From: CAYMDP01 sp964389375
Lineage (GTDB): Bacteria; Bdellovibrionota; Bdellovibrionia; Bdellovibrionales; UBA1609
Direction: 5' to 3'
DNA: 32,857 nucleotides
Assembly: GCA_964389375.1 (NCBI GenBank)
Contig: CAYMDP010000032.1
Location: 1-32,857 of the forward strand
Shown here: piece by piece, positions 22,018 through 30,743 of the stretch
How positions within the stretch are numbered: position 1 is the first letter of the stretch
Layout of the letters: each line of letters starts with the position of its first letter
The notes under the pieces: generated by a model
What the model saw: only the letters and a program-made list of their open reading frames with translations
The model's database searches: none
Told to the model about the DNA's origin: nothing
Position numbers and translations under genes: made by a program

Positions 22018-23813
22018 GATCCAAATCATTAATCTATGTCGTCTTTGGACTGCTGCTGTCTTTCAGCATTATGTCTTTTAGTCGGGTGGCCGAAGCCAAC
22101 CGGGTGATTGAGATCGAAGAATACTACCAAGGAAAGATTCGAGAGATTCTCGAAACCCGATTTCCAAGTAAGCCATTTTCAGTAGCTTTGACCGTCGATA
22201 CGGGTCGAAGAGAGTTGACTCGAAGAGAAGCTTCTCCAAAAGACAATCAGGGGCCAAACCTTCCCTTTTGGTACGAAGATAGTGATGAGAAAGAAATTTG
22301 GGATCGCATGGATGTGCCGCTTGGAACATTAATTCAACAGGTACGAAGTGTTGCGATCTCGATCAAACTTGATGCCAGCTTAAACAAAGAAGAAGTGGCA
22401 GAGATTCAGGCGGCAATTACTCAAAATCTTCGTCTAGATCCCGCCGTAGACAAAGTTGAAATTCTACAGATGAGTTGGACGGATCAGGAAAAGTTTAGAG
22501 ACTGGCGCATTCTTAGTGGCTTGTTTGCTATCGCCTTTCTGTTGATAGCGGTTTATTCGTATATCGTTGCAAAAGTTAGCATTGGGGCCCTGATTAAGGG
22601 ACTTTCAAAACCCATTGCAGACATTGGTCAAAGCACCAAGCGCTTTGCAAGCAGTGCACTGGGGATGGCCTCGGATGCTTCAAGCGGCAAAAAGATTGGA
22701 GCGGATCAGTCCTCCGGCCTAGATGGAGAACACCTTGTTGATATTAACCTTCACGAAATTCGACAAAATGCCCTTGAGCTTTTAGAGCGTAATATGTCCC
22801 TTTTTAAAGAGCCAGATGCGGAATTCTTAGAATTTCTAGAGAGAAAGGGAAATATAGACCCTTCGGCAGTTGGCTCGGTTCTGGCCGAGCTTGAGCAGTC
22901 GGTTCTGGTGAACCTTTTTAAATACGGACAAGGAGAGTGGTGGTATAAAGCCATTGCTCATCCGACTCCGCTTACGGCGAAGTCTTTATCGGTTATTGGA
23001 CAGATTGACCGCTTAAGAGTGCGACGCCACTTTTCGGAGAAAAATGATCAGACAGCAAATACTCCAGAGACCAAAGAGTTTAGTTTGGTTCTTGGGCGAC
23101 TCACTTTCGAGCAAGTCAAAGAGTGTTTTAAGGGTGTTGGAATTGAAAAAGCCTTCGCCATGCTTCGACTTCTGCCAAGTGAGCGCTGCTTAGCCCATGC
23201 AAAAAAATTATTTCCCGGTCAGTGGGGAGCCTTTTTAAATAAAGACTACCAGCCAGAGCCTTTGGACACAAAATTGATGAAAGAAGTTTTGCAGATGGCC
23301 TTGTGGCAAAAACCTCTTCGGGTGGATAGCGACATTCAAGAATTCTTCAAAGATTTAGATCTTGTGGATTATTTAGATTTGGCGAGTCCTAGAGATGAAG
23401 AAGAGTTTTATGTCGCACTTCCGAAAGAGTCTCGCATTCTGCAGAACCGTTATCCCTTCTTCAAGTTGATCGAGGCAGATAAAAAAATCTTATCAACAGT
23501 AGCAGGTCAATTTTCTCCAAGGGACTGGGCCTACGCCGTTTTGACTTGTGATGCAAGTGACAGACGAGCTCTTTTAGAGAAAGTTCCGGATAAAATGAGA
23601 TTTCAGATTGTGGGAATTTTGAAAGAGCTTCAAGCCTCGGGAGAAAATTTTGATTCTCAAATCCGCATAAGTCGACGAGCCATTGTGGATGCCTATCAGT
23701 CTGAAGAGCAAAGGACAAAAATTTTAGCAGGACTTGAAGCGGAAACACCTACGGAAATCAGCAGTGAAAAAACATCAGAAGAGGATTCCGAGATTGAAAG
23801 ACCTGCGGCTTAA
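22014..23813 (+). CDS. Membrane protein resembling a shortened FliF fused to a FliG-like domain
   Basis: 599 residues from ATG at 22014 (GGGGAGG four bases upstream; overlaps the motB stop). Residues 1-28: signal or first membrane segment. Residues ~30-155 look like the last periplasmic part of FliF (E-Y-Y-Q-G-K-I at the start; then V-A-I-S-I-K-L-D-A-S-L and I-Q-A-A-I-T-Q-N-L-R-L-D-P-A-V-D-K-V-E-I, the pattern preceding the second FliF membrane helix), then a membrane helix at ~166-187. Residues ~245-575 are cytoplasmic and helical, like FliG; ~488-570 resembles the FliG C-terminal torque domain (I-E-A-D-K-K-I-L, D-A-S-D-R-R, P-D-K-M-R, S-R-R-A-I-V-D-A). The FliF RBM1/2 domains are missing. 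The family pattern was judged by eye. Function inferred: a rotor-like or ring-like partner for the adjacent stator. Confidence 0.6.
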   Translation: MRSKSLIYVVFGLLLSFSIMSFSRVAEANRVIEIEEYYQGKIREILETRFPSKPFSVALTVDTGRRELTRREASPKDNQGPNLPFWYEDSDEKEIWDRMDVPLGTLIQQVRSVAISIKLDASLNKEEVAEIQAAITQNLRLDPAVDKVEILQMSWTDQEKFRDWRILSGLFAIAFLLIAVYSYIVAKVSIGALIKGLSKPIADIGQSTKRFASSALGMASDASSGKKIGADQSSGLDGEHLVDINLHEIRQNALELLERNMSLFKEPDAEFLEFLERKGNIDPSAVGSVLAELEQSVLVNLFKYGQGEWWYKAIAHPTPLTAKSLSVIGQIDRLRVRRHFSEKNDQTANTPETKEFSLVLGRLTFEQVKECFKGVGIEKAFAMLRLLPSERCLAHAKKLFPGQWGAFLNKDYQPEPLDTKLMKEVLQMALWQKPLRVDSDIQEFFKDLDLVDYLDLASPRDEEEFYVALPKESRILQNRYPFFKLIEADKKILSTVAGQFSPRDWAYAVLTCDASDRRALLEKVPDKMRFQIVGILKELQASGENFDSQIRISRRAIVDAYQSEEQRTKILAGLEAETPTEISSEKTSEEDSEIERPAA

Positions 23814-24372
23814 ACTTTTATTTGTTTTTCTCAGCTTTTGGGGATTGGACTCTCGCGCGCAGGGTCTTATTGATAATGTTTCGGTCCTTGCAAGCACCGG
23901 ATTTTATTCGATCTCGGGCACGGTCCAGGGGCGAAATCGCTCGGTGTCTGGAATTGGCGCCCATGGCGTGTTTTTAGAGGGAACATTTAAAAATCATTAC
24001 AAAGTTTTTGGTGGACTGAGCATGTTAATCAGTCAGGGGCTAACTGGAGATACGGCAATGGGTTTTGACCTCGGGATTAAGTATTACCACTGGTCTCGAT
24101 CGGGCCCAAGATCTGATCAGATTGGAAACATCAGTATCCAAATGCAAGATATTTGGCGCCCGTATTTGGGCTTTGCACTTAGAAATCGGGAATTTTTCTC
24201 GGTGCTATCTTCAAAGTATGTCGGGATGGGTGTTCTGGGCGGAGTGGATTACACTTATTCAAAAAATGTTTTCTTAAATGCAGAGTTTCGTATTGATCAA
24301 ATGCTCGGAAGCGGCGACGCCTCCTTGATGTTTATGACCGGAGTTATTGGGCTTGGATTAAATCTGAAGTAG
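23794..24372 (+). CDS. Small outer-membrane beta-barrel protein of the motor-like operon
   Basis: 192 residues from a TTG at 23794, which has GAGG nine bases upstream and gives a clean signal peptide (to about S-R-A-Q-G); the longer frame to 23734 overlaps the previous gene by 80 bases. The mature part alternates short strands with Gly, Tyr, Phe and Ser (G-A-H-G-V-F-L-E-G-T-F and M-G-F-D-L-G-I-K-Y-Y-H-W), ending G-L-G-L-N-L-K, as in eight-stranded barrels. It overlaps the FliF/FliG-like gene by 20 bases, so it belongs to the same operon and may supply the outer-membrane anchor. A terminator-like hairpin follows at 24381-24398. Confidence 0.75.
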   Translation: MKDLRLKLLFVFLSFWGLDSRAQGLIDNVSVLASTGFYSISGTVQGRNRSVSGIGAHGVFLEGTFKNHYKVFGGLSMLISQGLTGDTAMGFDLGIKYYHWSRSGPRSDQIGNISIQMQDIWRPYLGFALRNREFFSVLSSKYVGMGVLGGVDYTYSKNVFLNAEFRIDQMLGSGDASLMFMTGVIGLGLNLK

Positions 24373-24380
24373 GACTGTTT

Positions 24381-24402
24381 TGAGACAAATGTGTCTCACT
24401 TT
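24381..24402 (+). terminator. Intrinsic terminator of the motor-like operon
   Basis: TGAGACA (24381-24387), loop AATG, TGTCTCA (24392-24398), then CTTTT. A seven-base-pair stem with a short T run, nine bases after the barrel protein stop. Confidence 0.6.
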
Positions 24403-24403
24403 T

Positions 24404-24443
24404 GGAATTATCTGTCAGACCTTTAGAGAGGTCTAGAAATTCC
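24404..24443 (+). promoter_or_regulatory. Interrupted inverted repeat before the first giant lipoprotein gene
   Basis: GGAATT (24404-24409) pairs with AATTCC (24438-24443), and AGACCT (24417-24422) pairs with AGGTCT (24429-24434) around a TTAGAG loop. It lies about 30 bases before the start and could be an mRNA leader structure or a regulator site. Confidence 0.4.
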
Positions 24444-24471
24444 GATAAGTTATAGTAAGGAAAGTGACAAA

Positions 24472-27400
24472 ATGACGGGCCGTAAATTTGCAAGTTTTTT
24501 CCTGCAGGTGGTTTTGGGGCTCAGCCTTGCCTTTCTTTCTGGTTGCTTTGGATCAGACGGAGGATTCGACGAGCTGTCTAGCGGAAACGTCGACAATATC
24601 GACGAGCTGACTTTAGATAGTGTGTCTCCGGATGTTGAAAGTCTTGTCTTAGAAATCGGTCAAACCCAAACATTTTTTGTTTCTGCCAGGGCTCCAACCG
24701 GACGGCTTTTAACCTATAACTGGAATCTAGATGGAGCCTTTACGGGTCAAGTTGGGGCCAGCTATAGTTTGGTTGCAAGCTCTGGAAATATTGGAAGCCG
24801 CATCGTCGAGGCAAGAATTTCTGATGGTATCGTCACGAAAACTAGAAGCTGGACGGTGAAGGTCAACGGGCCTCCGACTTTGACCAAAGTGACCGAAGGG
24901 ACCCCAAAAGTATCTGTCGGATCCCAGTTGACAATTTCGACAACGGGCGCGGATCCTAACGGAGACACTCTTTCTTATACCTGGCTTTTAAATGGAGTCG
25001 CATCTGCTCACCTTGTGGGATCTGGATCTAGTGCTGTCTTAACCGGTCACGATTCGATTGTTGGTCAAGTCAATATATCGGCGACAGTTTCGGATGGAAC
25101 AGCATCGGCACAGGTGACCTGGGTTGCGGAAATCAACCACTTCCCGAACGAATGTAATGCCTTGGCAACGGGTAACATCTGTACCTACGCGGGCAGTCCT
25201 TCAGTCGGAGACGGATTAAACCCTCTTGATCCTGGAGAGCTTGAGTTAAAAATTTCTCCGATTGCACAGGCGCAGGATAGCTTAGGAAATCTTTATTTAG
25301 CGGACTGGCAGAGTAATATCGTGTGGTACTGGAACAAAACTGCGAATCCGATTACTCGTCATACAGTCCTTGTTCCTGCAAATACAATCAAAGTTATTGC
25401 AGGTACGGGAGAAACGGGGACTGGACCGGATGGAGTTGCATTGCAAAGCGCACTGAACGGTCCGAGGGGCCTTTATTACGATAATACGAGTCAGAGATTG
25501 TTTATTGCGGAGTGGGGTTCGAACCGAGTGCGTTATGTTGACTCGAGTGGATTTATTTCTACTGGAATGGGGGGGGGAGCTTCCCATGTCAATGGAGCCT
25601 CTGCCTTTACTCATTCCTGCGCGAATCCTGTGGGACTCGCATTTTGGAATGACAATTTGTATGTGGCTTGCCGAGAGAGTCATCGGGTTAAGCGATGGGA
25701 TCTGACGACAGATCTGGCCTATACGGTCTATGGAAATGGAGCCAATAATTTTAATAACGTTCCGGGGCTTGCAACGGGAGGAACGATCCAGGGTGGTCGA
25801 CCCAATTCTCTTTTTATCGATGCGGATGGAGTTTATATCTCCCATCGAGAGAATCATCGGATTACTTTTATTAACCACTCTGGGTCGGCCAAAACTTTTT
25901 GGGCCGATACGAGTCTTTTGACTGTACCCAATGGCCATGTTGCCATCATCGCGGGAACCGGTGCCAATGGAAGTTCGAATGACTCCGTTCCGACCGCGGG
26001 ACAAATTGGTCAGCCAACAGGCATTGTCGTCAAATCGAATCTTATTTATTTTACAAAACTAGAGGGAAATGCGGATCACCTGTGGGTTGCAAACAACTCT
26101 GGCTCTGATTACACACTTTCGGGAGTTACCGTTCAAAGCGGAAGAATGAGAATTTTTTCGAATACCGGAGGGGCGGGTTATAATGGCTCGGGCCTGAATA
26201 TATCAGCCTCGAGGATCAATGATACTTATTGGTTGTCTGAGGACGTATTAAATCCAAATAAACTGATTTTCTCTGATTTTACCAACAATCTGTTGAGAGA
26301 ATTTAACTTAACAACTGGCAAGCTAGATGATTTAGCCGGTTCGACAAAGCGAAGATTTGGATTCTTCGGAGATACCTCAAAGCCAACTCTTCAACATCTT
26401 TTTGAGCGAGTGACGGGTGTCGTATTTGACAGTGTGAATCGGATTCTCTTTTTTGCAGATTCAATCAATTGTCGAATTCGTGCTGCAGACCCTTATGGAA
26501 ACATTGAAACTGCACTAGCAAGAGGATGTAATGATCCAACGATTGACAACGATGTTCCATCCAATTCTTATTTAAGGATCAACTGGACCAACAATGACAA
26601 TTGGATGGCTGGATTAAATCTTTTGCCCAATGGATCTTTGCTCGTCGCTAATGGAAATTCGAACAATATAAGAATGTGGAATCGGAGCACAACTTCGGAT
26701 ACATTTTATGGAACTTATATTCAATCGGATCGAGTTTCGAATATAGCAGGAGACTATCTGACCTCAGGAAACGGGGCTGACGGAGACGCGACCTCGGTTG
26801 CGATGAACAATCCCATGGGCGTGGTTTATAATTCTCAAGACCAAAAAATTTATATTGCAGACAGTTACAACCATTGTATTCGGGCCTTAGATTCCTCTGG
26901 AAATCTAGCCGAGGTTTTGGGAAATTGTGGGACTTCAGGAAATTCTATTGGCGCTTCGGTTGCCGCAGCATCACTAGAGATGAACACTCCCTCGGGTATT
27001 GCGGTCGACTCATTGGGTAATTTGGTGATTGCGGACCGGGCCAATCACAAAATCAGATATTGGAACCGTACAGCTTCTGCGGTCACGTTTGGACTTATCT
27101 CGGTACCAGCTGGACATGTGGGGACAATTGCTTGCGTCAACGGAGGGGCTGGAAGTCATTCGGAGTCTATTCTTGCGACATCTTCAATTTGTAGCAGCCC
27201 GACAGGTGTCGCGATCAATGACGACTACGTTTGTTACTCAAACTATGGTCTTCACAACGTTAGATGTATCTATCGAACGGGCGCAAACGCTGGGCGAGTC
27301 GAAACCATGGCGGGATATCCCTCAGCTTCCGCTCGGGCTGGATCCCCTGTGGGCTTTGAGCAAGAGGGAATTCTTGGCCGAAATGCGACTTTAAATTCTC

Positions 27401-27489
27401 CAACGGATTTAAGTTTTGATTCCAACGGTGATCTTTATATTGCCGATATGCTCAACCATGTCGTAAGAAAATTAAAACTTTCGCAGTAG
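24472..27489 (+). CDS. Giant lipoprotein with PKD/Ig-like domains and NHL-type propeller repeats (paralogue 1)
   Basis: 1005 residues. Lipoprotein signal ending L-A-F-L-S-G-C (Cys 25). Two PKD/cadherin-like domains at about 47-130 and 135-225, the second with G-P-P-T-L, D-P-N-G-D-T-L-S-Y-T-W and V-S-D-G-T-A. From ~235 to the end lie NHL/six-bladed-propeller type repeats, seen as N-L-Y-L-A-D-W, R-L-F-I-A-E-W-G-S-N-R-V-R-Y, K-I-Y-I-A-D-S-Y-N-H-C-I-R-A, L-V-I-A-D-R-A-N-H-K-I-R-Y and D-L-Y-I-A-D-M-L-N-H-V-V-R-K; more than six blades, possibly two propellers. Such surface propellers usually bind proteins or sugars. It ends with the last repeat. AAGGA precedes the ATG. A close paralogue follows 128 bases later. 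Confidence 0.85.
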   Translation: MTGRKFASFFLQVVLGLSLAFLSGCFGSDGGFDELSSGNVDNIDELTLDSVSPDVESLVLEIGQTQTFFVSARAPTGRLLTYNWNLDGAFTGQVGASYSLVASSGNIGSRIVEARISDGIVTKTRSWTVKVNGPPTLTKVTEGTPKVSVGSQLTISTTGADPNGDTLSYTWLLNGVASAHLVGSGSSAVLTGHDSIVGQVNISATVSDGTASAQVTWVAEINHFPNECNALATGNICTYAGSPSVGDGLNPLDPGELELKISPIAQAQDSLGNLYLADWQSNIVWYWNKTANPITRHTVLVPANTIKVIAGTGETGTGPDGVALQSALNGPRGLYYDNTSQRLFIAEWGSNRVRYVDSSGFISTGMGGGASHVNGASAFTHSCANPVGLAFWNDNLYVACRESHRVKRWDLTTDLAYTVYGNGANNFNNVPGLATGGTIQGGRPNSLFIDADGVYISHRENHRITFINHSGSAKTFWADTSLLTVPNGHVAIIAGTGANGSSNDSVPTAGQIGQPTGIVVKSNLIYFTKLEGNADHLWVANNSGSDYTLSGVTVQSGRMRIFSNTGGAGYNGSGLNISASRINDTYWLSEDVLNPNKLIFSDFTNNLLREFNLTTGKLDDLAGSTKRRFGFFGDTSKPTLQHLFERVTGVVFDSVNRILFFADSINCRIRAADPYGNIETALARGCNDPTIDNDVPSNSYLRINWTNNDNWMAGLNLLPNGSLLVANGNSNNIRMWNRSTTSDTFYGTYIQSDRVSNIAGDYLTSGNGADGDATSVAMNNPMGVVYNSQDQKIYIADSYNHCIRALDSSGNLAEVLGNCGTSGNSIGASVAAASLEMNTPSGIAVDSLGNLVIADRANHKIRYWNRTASAVTFGLISVPAGHVGTIACVNGGAGSHSESILATSSICSSPTGVAINDDYVCYSNYGLHNVRCIYRTGANAGRVETMAGYPSASARAGSPVGFEQEGILGRNATLNSPTDLSFDSNGDLYIADMLNHVVRKLKLSQ

Positions 27490-27546
27490 AAAATTGTCAA
27501 GATATTCTCCAGGCCAGTCTCAATTCAATACAAAACTAAAAATCCC

Positions 27547-27569
27547 AATGTGATAAAAGTCACATTTTT
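27547..27569 (+). terminator. Intrinsic terminator between the two giant lipoprotein genes
   Basis: AATGTGA (27547-27553), loop TAAAAG, TCACATT (27560-27566), then TTT and TCC. A seven-base-pair AT-rich stem with a T run; each paralogue is therefore probably transcribed separately. Confidence 0.6.
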
Positions 27570-27617
27570 CCTAAGACTTATCTGACTCAGGTCCGATGTG
27601 CCTTTATGGGGGCGAGC

Positions 27618-30600
27618 TTGAATCAGCGCAATATTTTTAACACCATATTATTCTCGATTGTGCTTTTGTTTTTGTCGGGTTGCCTAGGCGGACAAGACGA
27701 TGGTTCTTTTTCTGATTTGATTAATGGTGACGTTGAAGATATTAATGAACTGACTCTGGATAGTGTTTCTCCTGATGTCGAAGCTCTTGTTCTAGAGCTA
27801 AATCAAAACCAGACATTTTTTGTTTCCGCTCGTGCCCCTACCGGAAGAGTCTTAAGTTATAGTTGGTTTGTGAATGGAATAGATCAAGGCATCGGTCAGT
27901 CCGCATTTAGTTTTTTGGGGGATGCCAGCAATATTGGAAATAGGTCTGTAGAAGTCCGAGTTTCTGACGGGCTTGTTACGAAAACAAAATCCTGGGCGGT
28001 TAAGGTGAATGGACCCCCGAGTTTGACAGCTGTGACATTGGGGACTCCTAAGGTTTCAGTTGGATCCACCATCAATATTTCAGCCACAGGTTCTGATCCA
28101 AACGGGGATGATCTTTCCTATACCTGGACATTAAATGGAGTTTCTTCTTCCTATTTGGTGGGAAGCGGCTCTACGGCTGTTCTTACGGGCCATGAATCCA
28201 TTGTGGGATCTATAAATATCGCAGCTCAAGTTTCTGACGGAAGTGCGACAGCTGAAGTTCTTTGGACCGCAGAGGTCAATCATTTTCCAAATGCATGCAA
28301 TGGTCTTAGTCAGGGCCAGATCTGCACCTATGCCGGAAGCCCGAGCATTGGAGATGGAGAGGATCCTCTAAATACAAATTTGGATTTAAAGATTCGACCG
28401 ATTGCTCAGACCCAAGATGATTTGGGAAACTTTTTTATAGCGGACGATTCGAGCAATGTTATTTTTTATTGGAACAAAACCGCAAGTGCGGTCTCGAGAC
28501 TGGGTGTGACGGTGCCAGCCAATCAAATTAAAGTTGTGGCCGGAACGGGAGAAGAAGGAACTGGTGCGGATGGAATTGCCCTCGAATCCGCGATCAATAA
28601 TCCTCGAGGATTGGCATACGATCCTTCAAGCCAAAGACTCTACATATCTGAATATAGTTCGAGCCGGGTGCGCTACGTCGATAGTAGTGGATTTATTTAT
28701 ACCGGAATGGGTGGGGGAAGTTCCCAGGTTAATGGTGCCGCAGCCTTTACTCATGGCTGTAGCAATCCGGCGGGCATTGCTCTATATAATGATTCACTTT
28801 ATGTCGCCTGCCGAAATCATCACCGCGTGAAGCGTTGGGATCTTAGCACGGATCTGGCCTACACAGTGTTTGGTACTGGTGGAGGCAATTTCAATAATAT
28901 GGGGGGAGTCGCTACTTCTGCGGGAGCGAGTCGAGCCTATCATGTGTTCGTTAACTCAGACGGAATTTATGTCTCTCACCTGGAAACCCACCGGGTCACT
29001 TTTGTAAATCACTCTGGAGCGGCGAAGACCTTTTGGTCGGCGACAAGCCCGCGTACGATCGATGATGGAGATGTTCATTTTATTGCAGGAACTGGAACCA
29101 ACAATGATACCGAAAATGCGGTGCCCACAAGTGCCCATATCGGAGAGCCGACGAGCCTAGTCGTTCACGGAGACCTCATTATTCAATCTCGAAGACGAGG
29201 GAGTCGAGATGCGATCTACATTATGAATAACTCCGCAAGCCCCTATTCAATTGGTGGTGTGACAGTTGCTGCCGGACAGATTCGTCGGATTACGAGTTCT
29301 GCAAATGCGGGGTATAACGGAAGTGGATTAAACTCAAGTCTGACTCGAATCAACGAGCCCTATTCGCTTTCAATAGATCCATTAGATGCGAACTTGATTC
29401 ATTTTTCTTCCTATAACAATTTCCGTTTGAGGACTTTGTCTTTGGCGAGCGGACAAATCGCGGATCTAGTGGGTTCGGGGAAGTTGAGAAACGGATTTTA
29501 TGGGGATACCAGCAAGCCCAGCCTGGAACATCTGTTCAACTCAGTTCATGGTGTTGCCTTTGATAGTCAATCCCGAGAATTGTTTTTCGCAGACGGTGCA
29601 AATTGTCGAGTCCGAAGAGTCAACGCTTTCGGGGAAATTGACACAATTGTCAGCAGAGGCTGTGGGGACCCTACGATTGACAATGATATTCCGTCGAATG
29701 CCTACTTGAGGAATAATTTTAATACAACGAATGCGACGATTGCCGCACTTGGTTTGTTAAGTGATAGAAGTCTTGTGATTGGAAATCCTTACTCACATAA
29801 TATTCGAGTTTGGAATAGAACCTCGATTGGTCAGATTTATTTTAATACATACCTTCAGGGAGACCGAGTTTCGAATATTGCGGGAAACTATTTGGCTTCT
29901 GGAAATGGTGGTGATGGGCCAGCGACTGGGATTTCAATGCTTTATTCCACCTCTGCGAAGTACAACTCCAATGACGGAAAGCTTTATATCGTGGATTCTA
30001 AAAATCATTGTATTCGTGCTCTTGATTCTTCCGGCGAGTTGACTCAAGTCCTTGGTGTATGTGGAACAGCTGGAAATTCGAGCGGAAGTCAGGTTGCTGT
30101 CGGATCTTTAGAGTTGAATACTCCAACGGATATTGCCTTTGATGAGGCCGGAAATGTATATTTCACCGACCGCAGTAACCATAAAATTCGGGTTTGGAAT
30201 CGAAGTGCTAGTGATTTGACGATTGGTCCTATTTCGGTCAGTTCAGGATCGGTCGGAACAATTGCTTGTGTTAACGGCTCTGCAGGCAGTACTTCTGAAA
30301 ACATTTTGTCCACATCAGCCTTGTGTAACCTGCCAACAGGCATTGCCATCAGCACGGACAGCATTTGTTTTACAAATTATGGTCAGCACAACGTTCGATG
30401 TATCAATCGAACTGGTGCAAACCCGGGGCGGATTAACACCTTTGCGGGCTATCCAGCGGCAAATGCAAGGGCCGGATCTCCTGTGGGTTTTGAGCAAGAA
30501 GGAGTCCAGGGGACCTCAGCGACCCTATATAATCCTTCGGCCTTAGCCTTTGATGACAATGGGGACCTATTCATTGCCGACACATCTAATCATATTGTCC

Positions 30601-30626
30601 GAAAACTGAAGATGAGCGCGGACTAA
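27618..30626 (+). CDS. Giant lipoprotein with PKD/Ig-like domains and NHL-type propeller repeats (paralogue 2)
   Basis: 1002 residues if started at TTG 27618, which has GGGGG seven bases upstream; ATG 27606 (1006 residues) is possible but lacks a ribosome site. Signal ends L-L-F-L-S-G-C. Domain order matches paralogue 1 along the whole length: a short acidic linker (E-L-T-L-D-S-V-S-P-D-V-E is identical in both), two PKD-like domains, then NHL-type repeats (N-F-F-I-A-D-D, R-L-Y-I-S-E-Y-S-S-S-R-V-R-Y, K-L-Y-I-V-D-S-K-N-H-C-I-R-A, N-V-Y-F-T-D-R-S-N-H-K-I-R-V, D-L-F-I-A-D-T-S-N-H-I-V-R-K). Conserved cysteines coincide. It is a tandem duplicate with moderate divergence. It precedes tonB and a receptor gene on the same strand, perhaps as a partner in substrate capture. 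Confidence 0.85.
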   Translation: MNQRNIFNTILFSIVLLFLSGCLGGQDDGSFSDLINGDVEDINELTLDSVSPDVEALVLELNQNQTFFVSARAPTGRVLSYSWFVNGIDQGIGQSAFSFLGDASNIGNRSVEVRVSDGLVTKTKSWAVKVNGPPSLTAVTLGTPKVSVGSTINISATGSDPNGDDLSYTWTLNGVSSSYLVGSGSTAVLTGHESIVGSINIAAQVSDGSATAEVLWTAEVNHFPNACNGLSQGQICTYAGSPSIGDGEDPLNTNLDLKIRPIAQTQDDLGNFFIADDSSNVIFYWNKTASAVSRLGVTVPANQIKVVAGTGEEGTGADGIALESAINNPRGLAYDPSSQRLYISEYSSSRVRYVDSSGFIYTGMGGGSSQVNGAAAFTHGCSNPAGIALYNDSLYVACRNHHRVKRWDLSTDLAYTVFGTGGGNFNNMGGVATSAGASRAYHVFVNSDGIYVSHLETHRVTFVNHSGAAKTFWSATSPRTIDDGDVHFIAGTGTNNDTENAVPTSAHIGEPTSLVVHGDLIIQSRRRGSRDAIYIMNNSASPYSIGGVTVAAGQIRRITSSANAGYNGSGLNSSLTRINEPYSLSIDPLDANLIHFSSYNNFRLRTLSLASGQIADLVGSGKLRNGFYGDTSKPSLEHLFNSVHGVAFDSQSRELFFADGANCRVRRVNAFGEIDTIVSRGCGDPTIDNDIPSNAYLRNNFNTTNATIAALGLLSDRSLVIGNPYSHNIRVWNRTSIGQIYFNTYLQGDRVSNIAGNYLASGNGGDGPATGISMLYSTSAKYNSNDGKLYIVDSKNHCIRALDSSGELTQVLGVCGTAGNSSGSQVAVGSLELNTPTDIAFDEAGNVYFTDRSNHKIRVWNRSASDLTIGPISVSSGSVGTIACVNGSAGSTSENILSTSALCNLPTGIAISTDSICFTNYGQHNVRCINRTGANPGRINTFAGYPAANARAGSPVGFEQEGVQGTSATLYNPSALAFDDNGDLFIADTSNHIVRKLKMSAD

Positions 30627-30743
30627 GACGAGCAGAACCCCTGCCTCCCTCGCGCCTAAGTTTAAAAATTGTGCCCAATTCTTTAGCCGATCTACGGAAG
30701 ACAAGTTTTCAAGCCGGGGTTTCGGTGCTAAACATTTTCTAAA

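Noticed and set aside
25297..26004. 235-codon minus-strand frame opposite the first giant lipoprotein
   Set aside because: It is the reverse of a repeat-rich coding region, has biased Arg/Ile/Ser content and lacks a ribosome site; shadow frame.
24408..27584. Shared TTATCTG heptamer before both giant lipoprotein genes as a regulator site
   Set aside because: Seven bases at different distances from the starts; explained by the shared origin of the duplicated leaders rather than a proven site.
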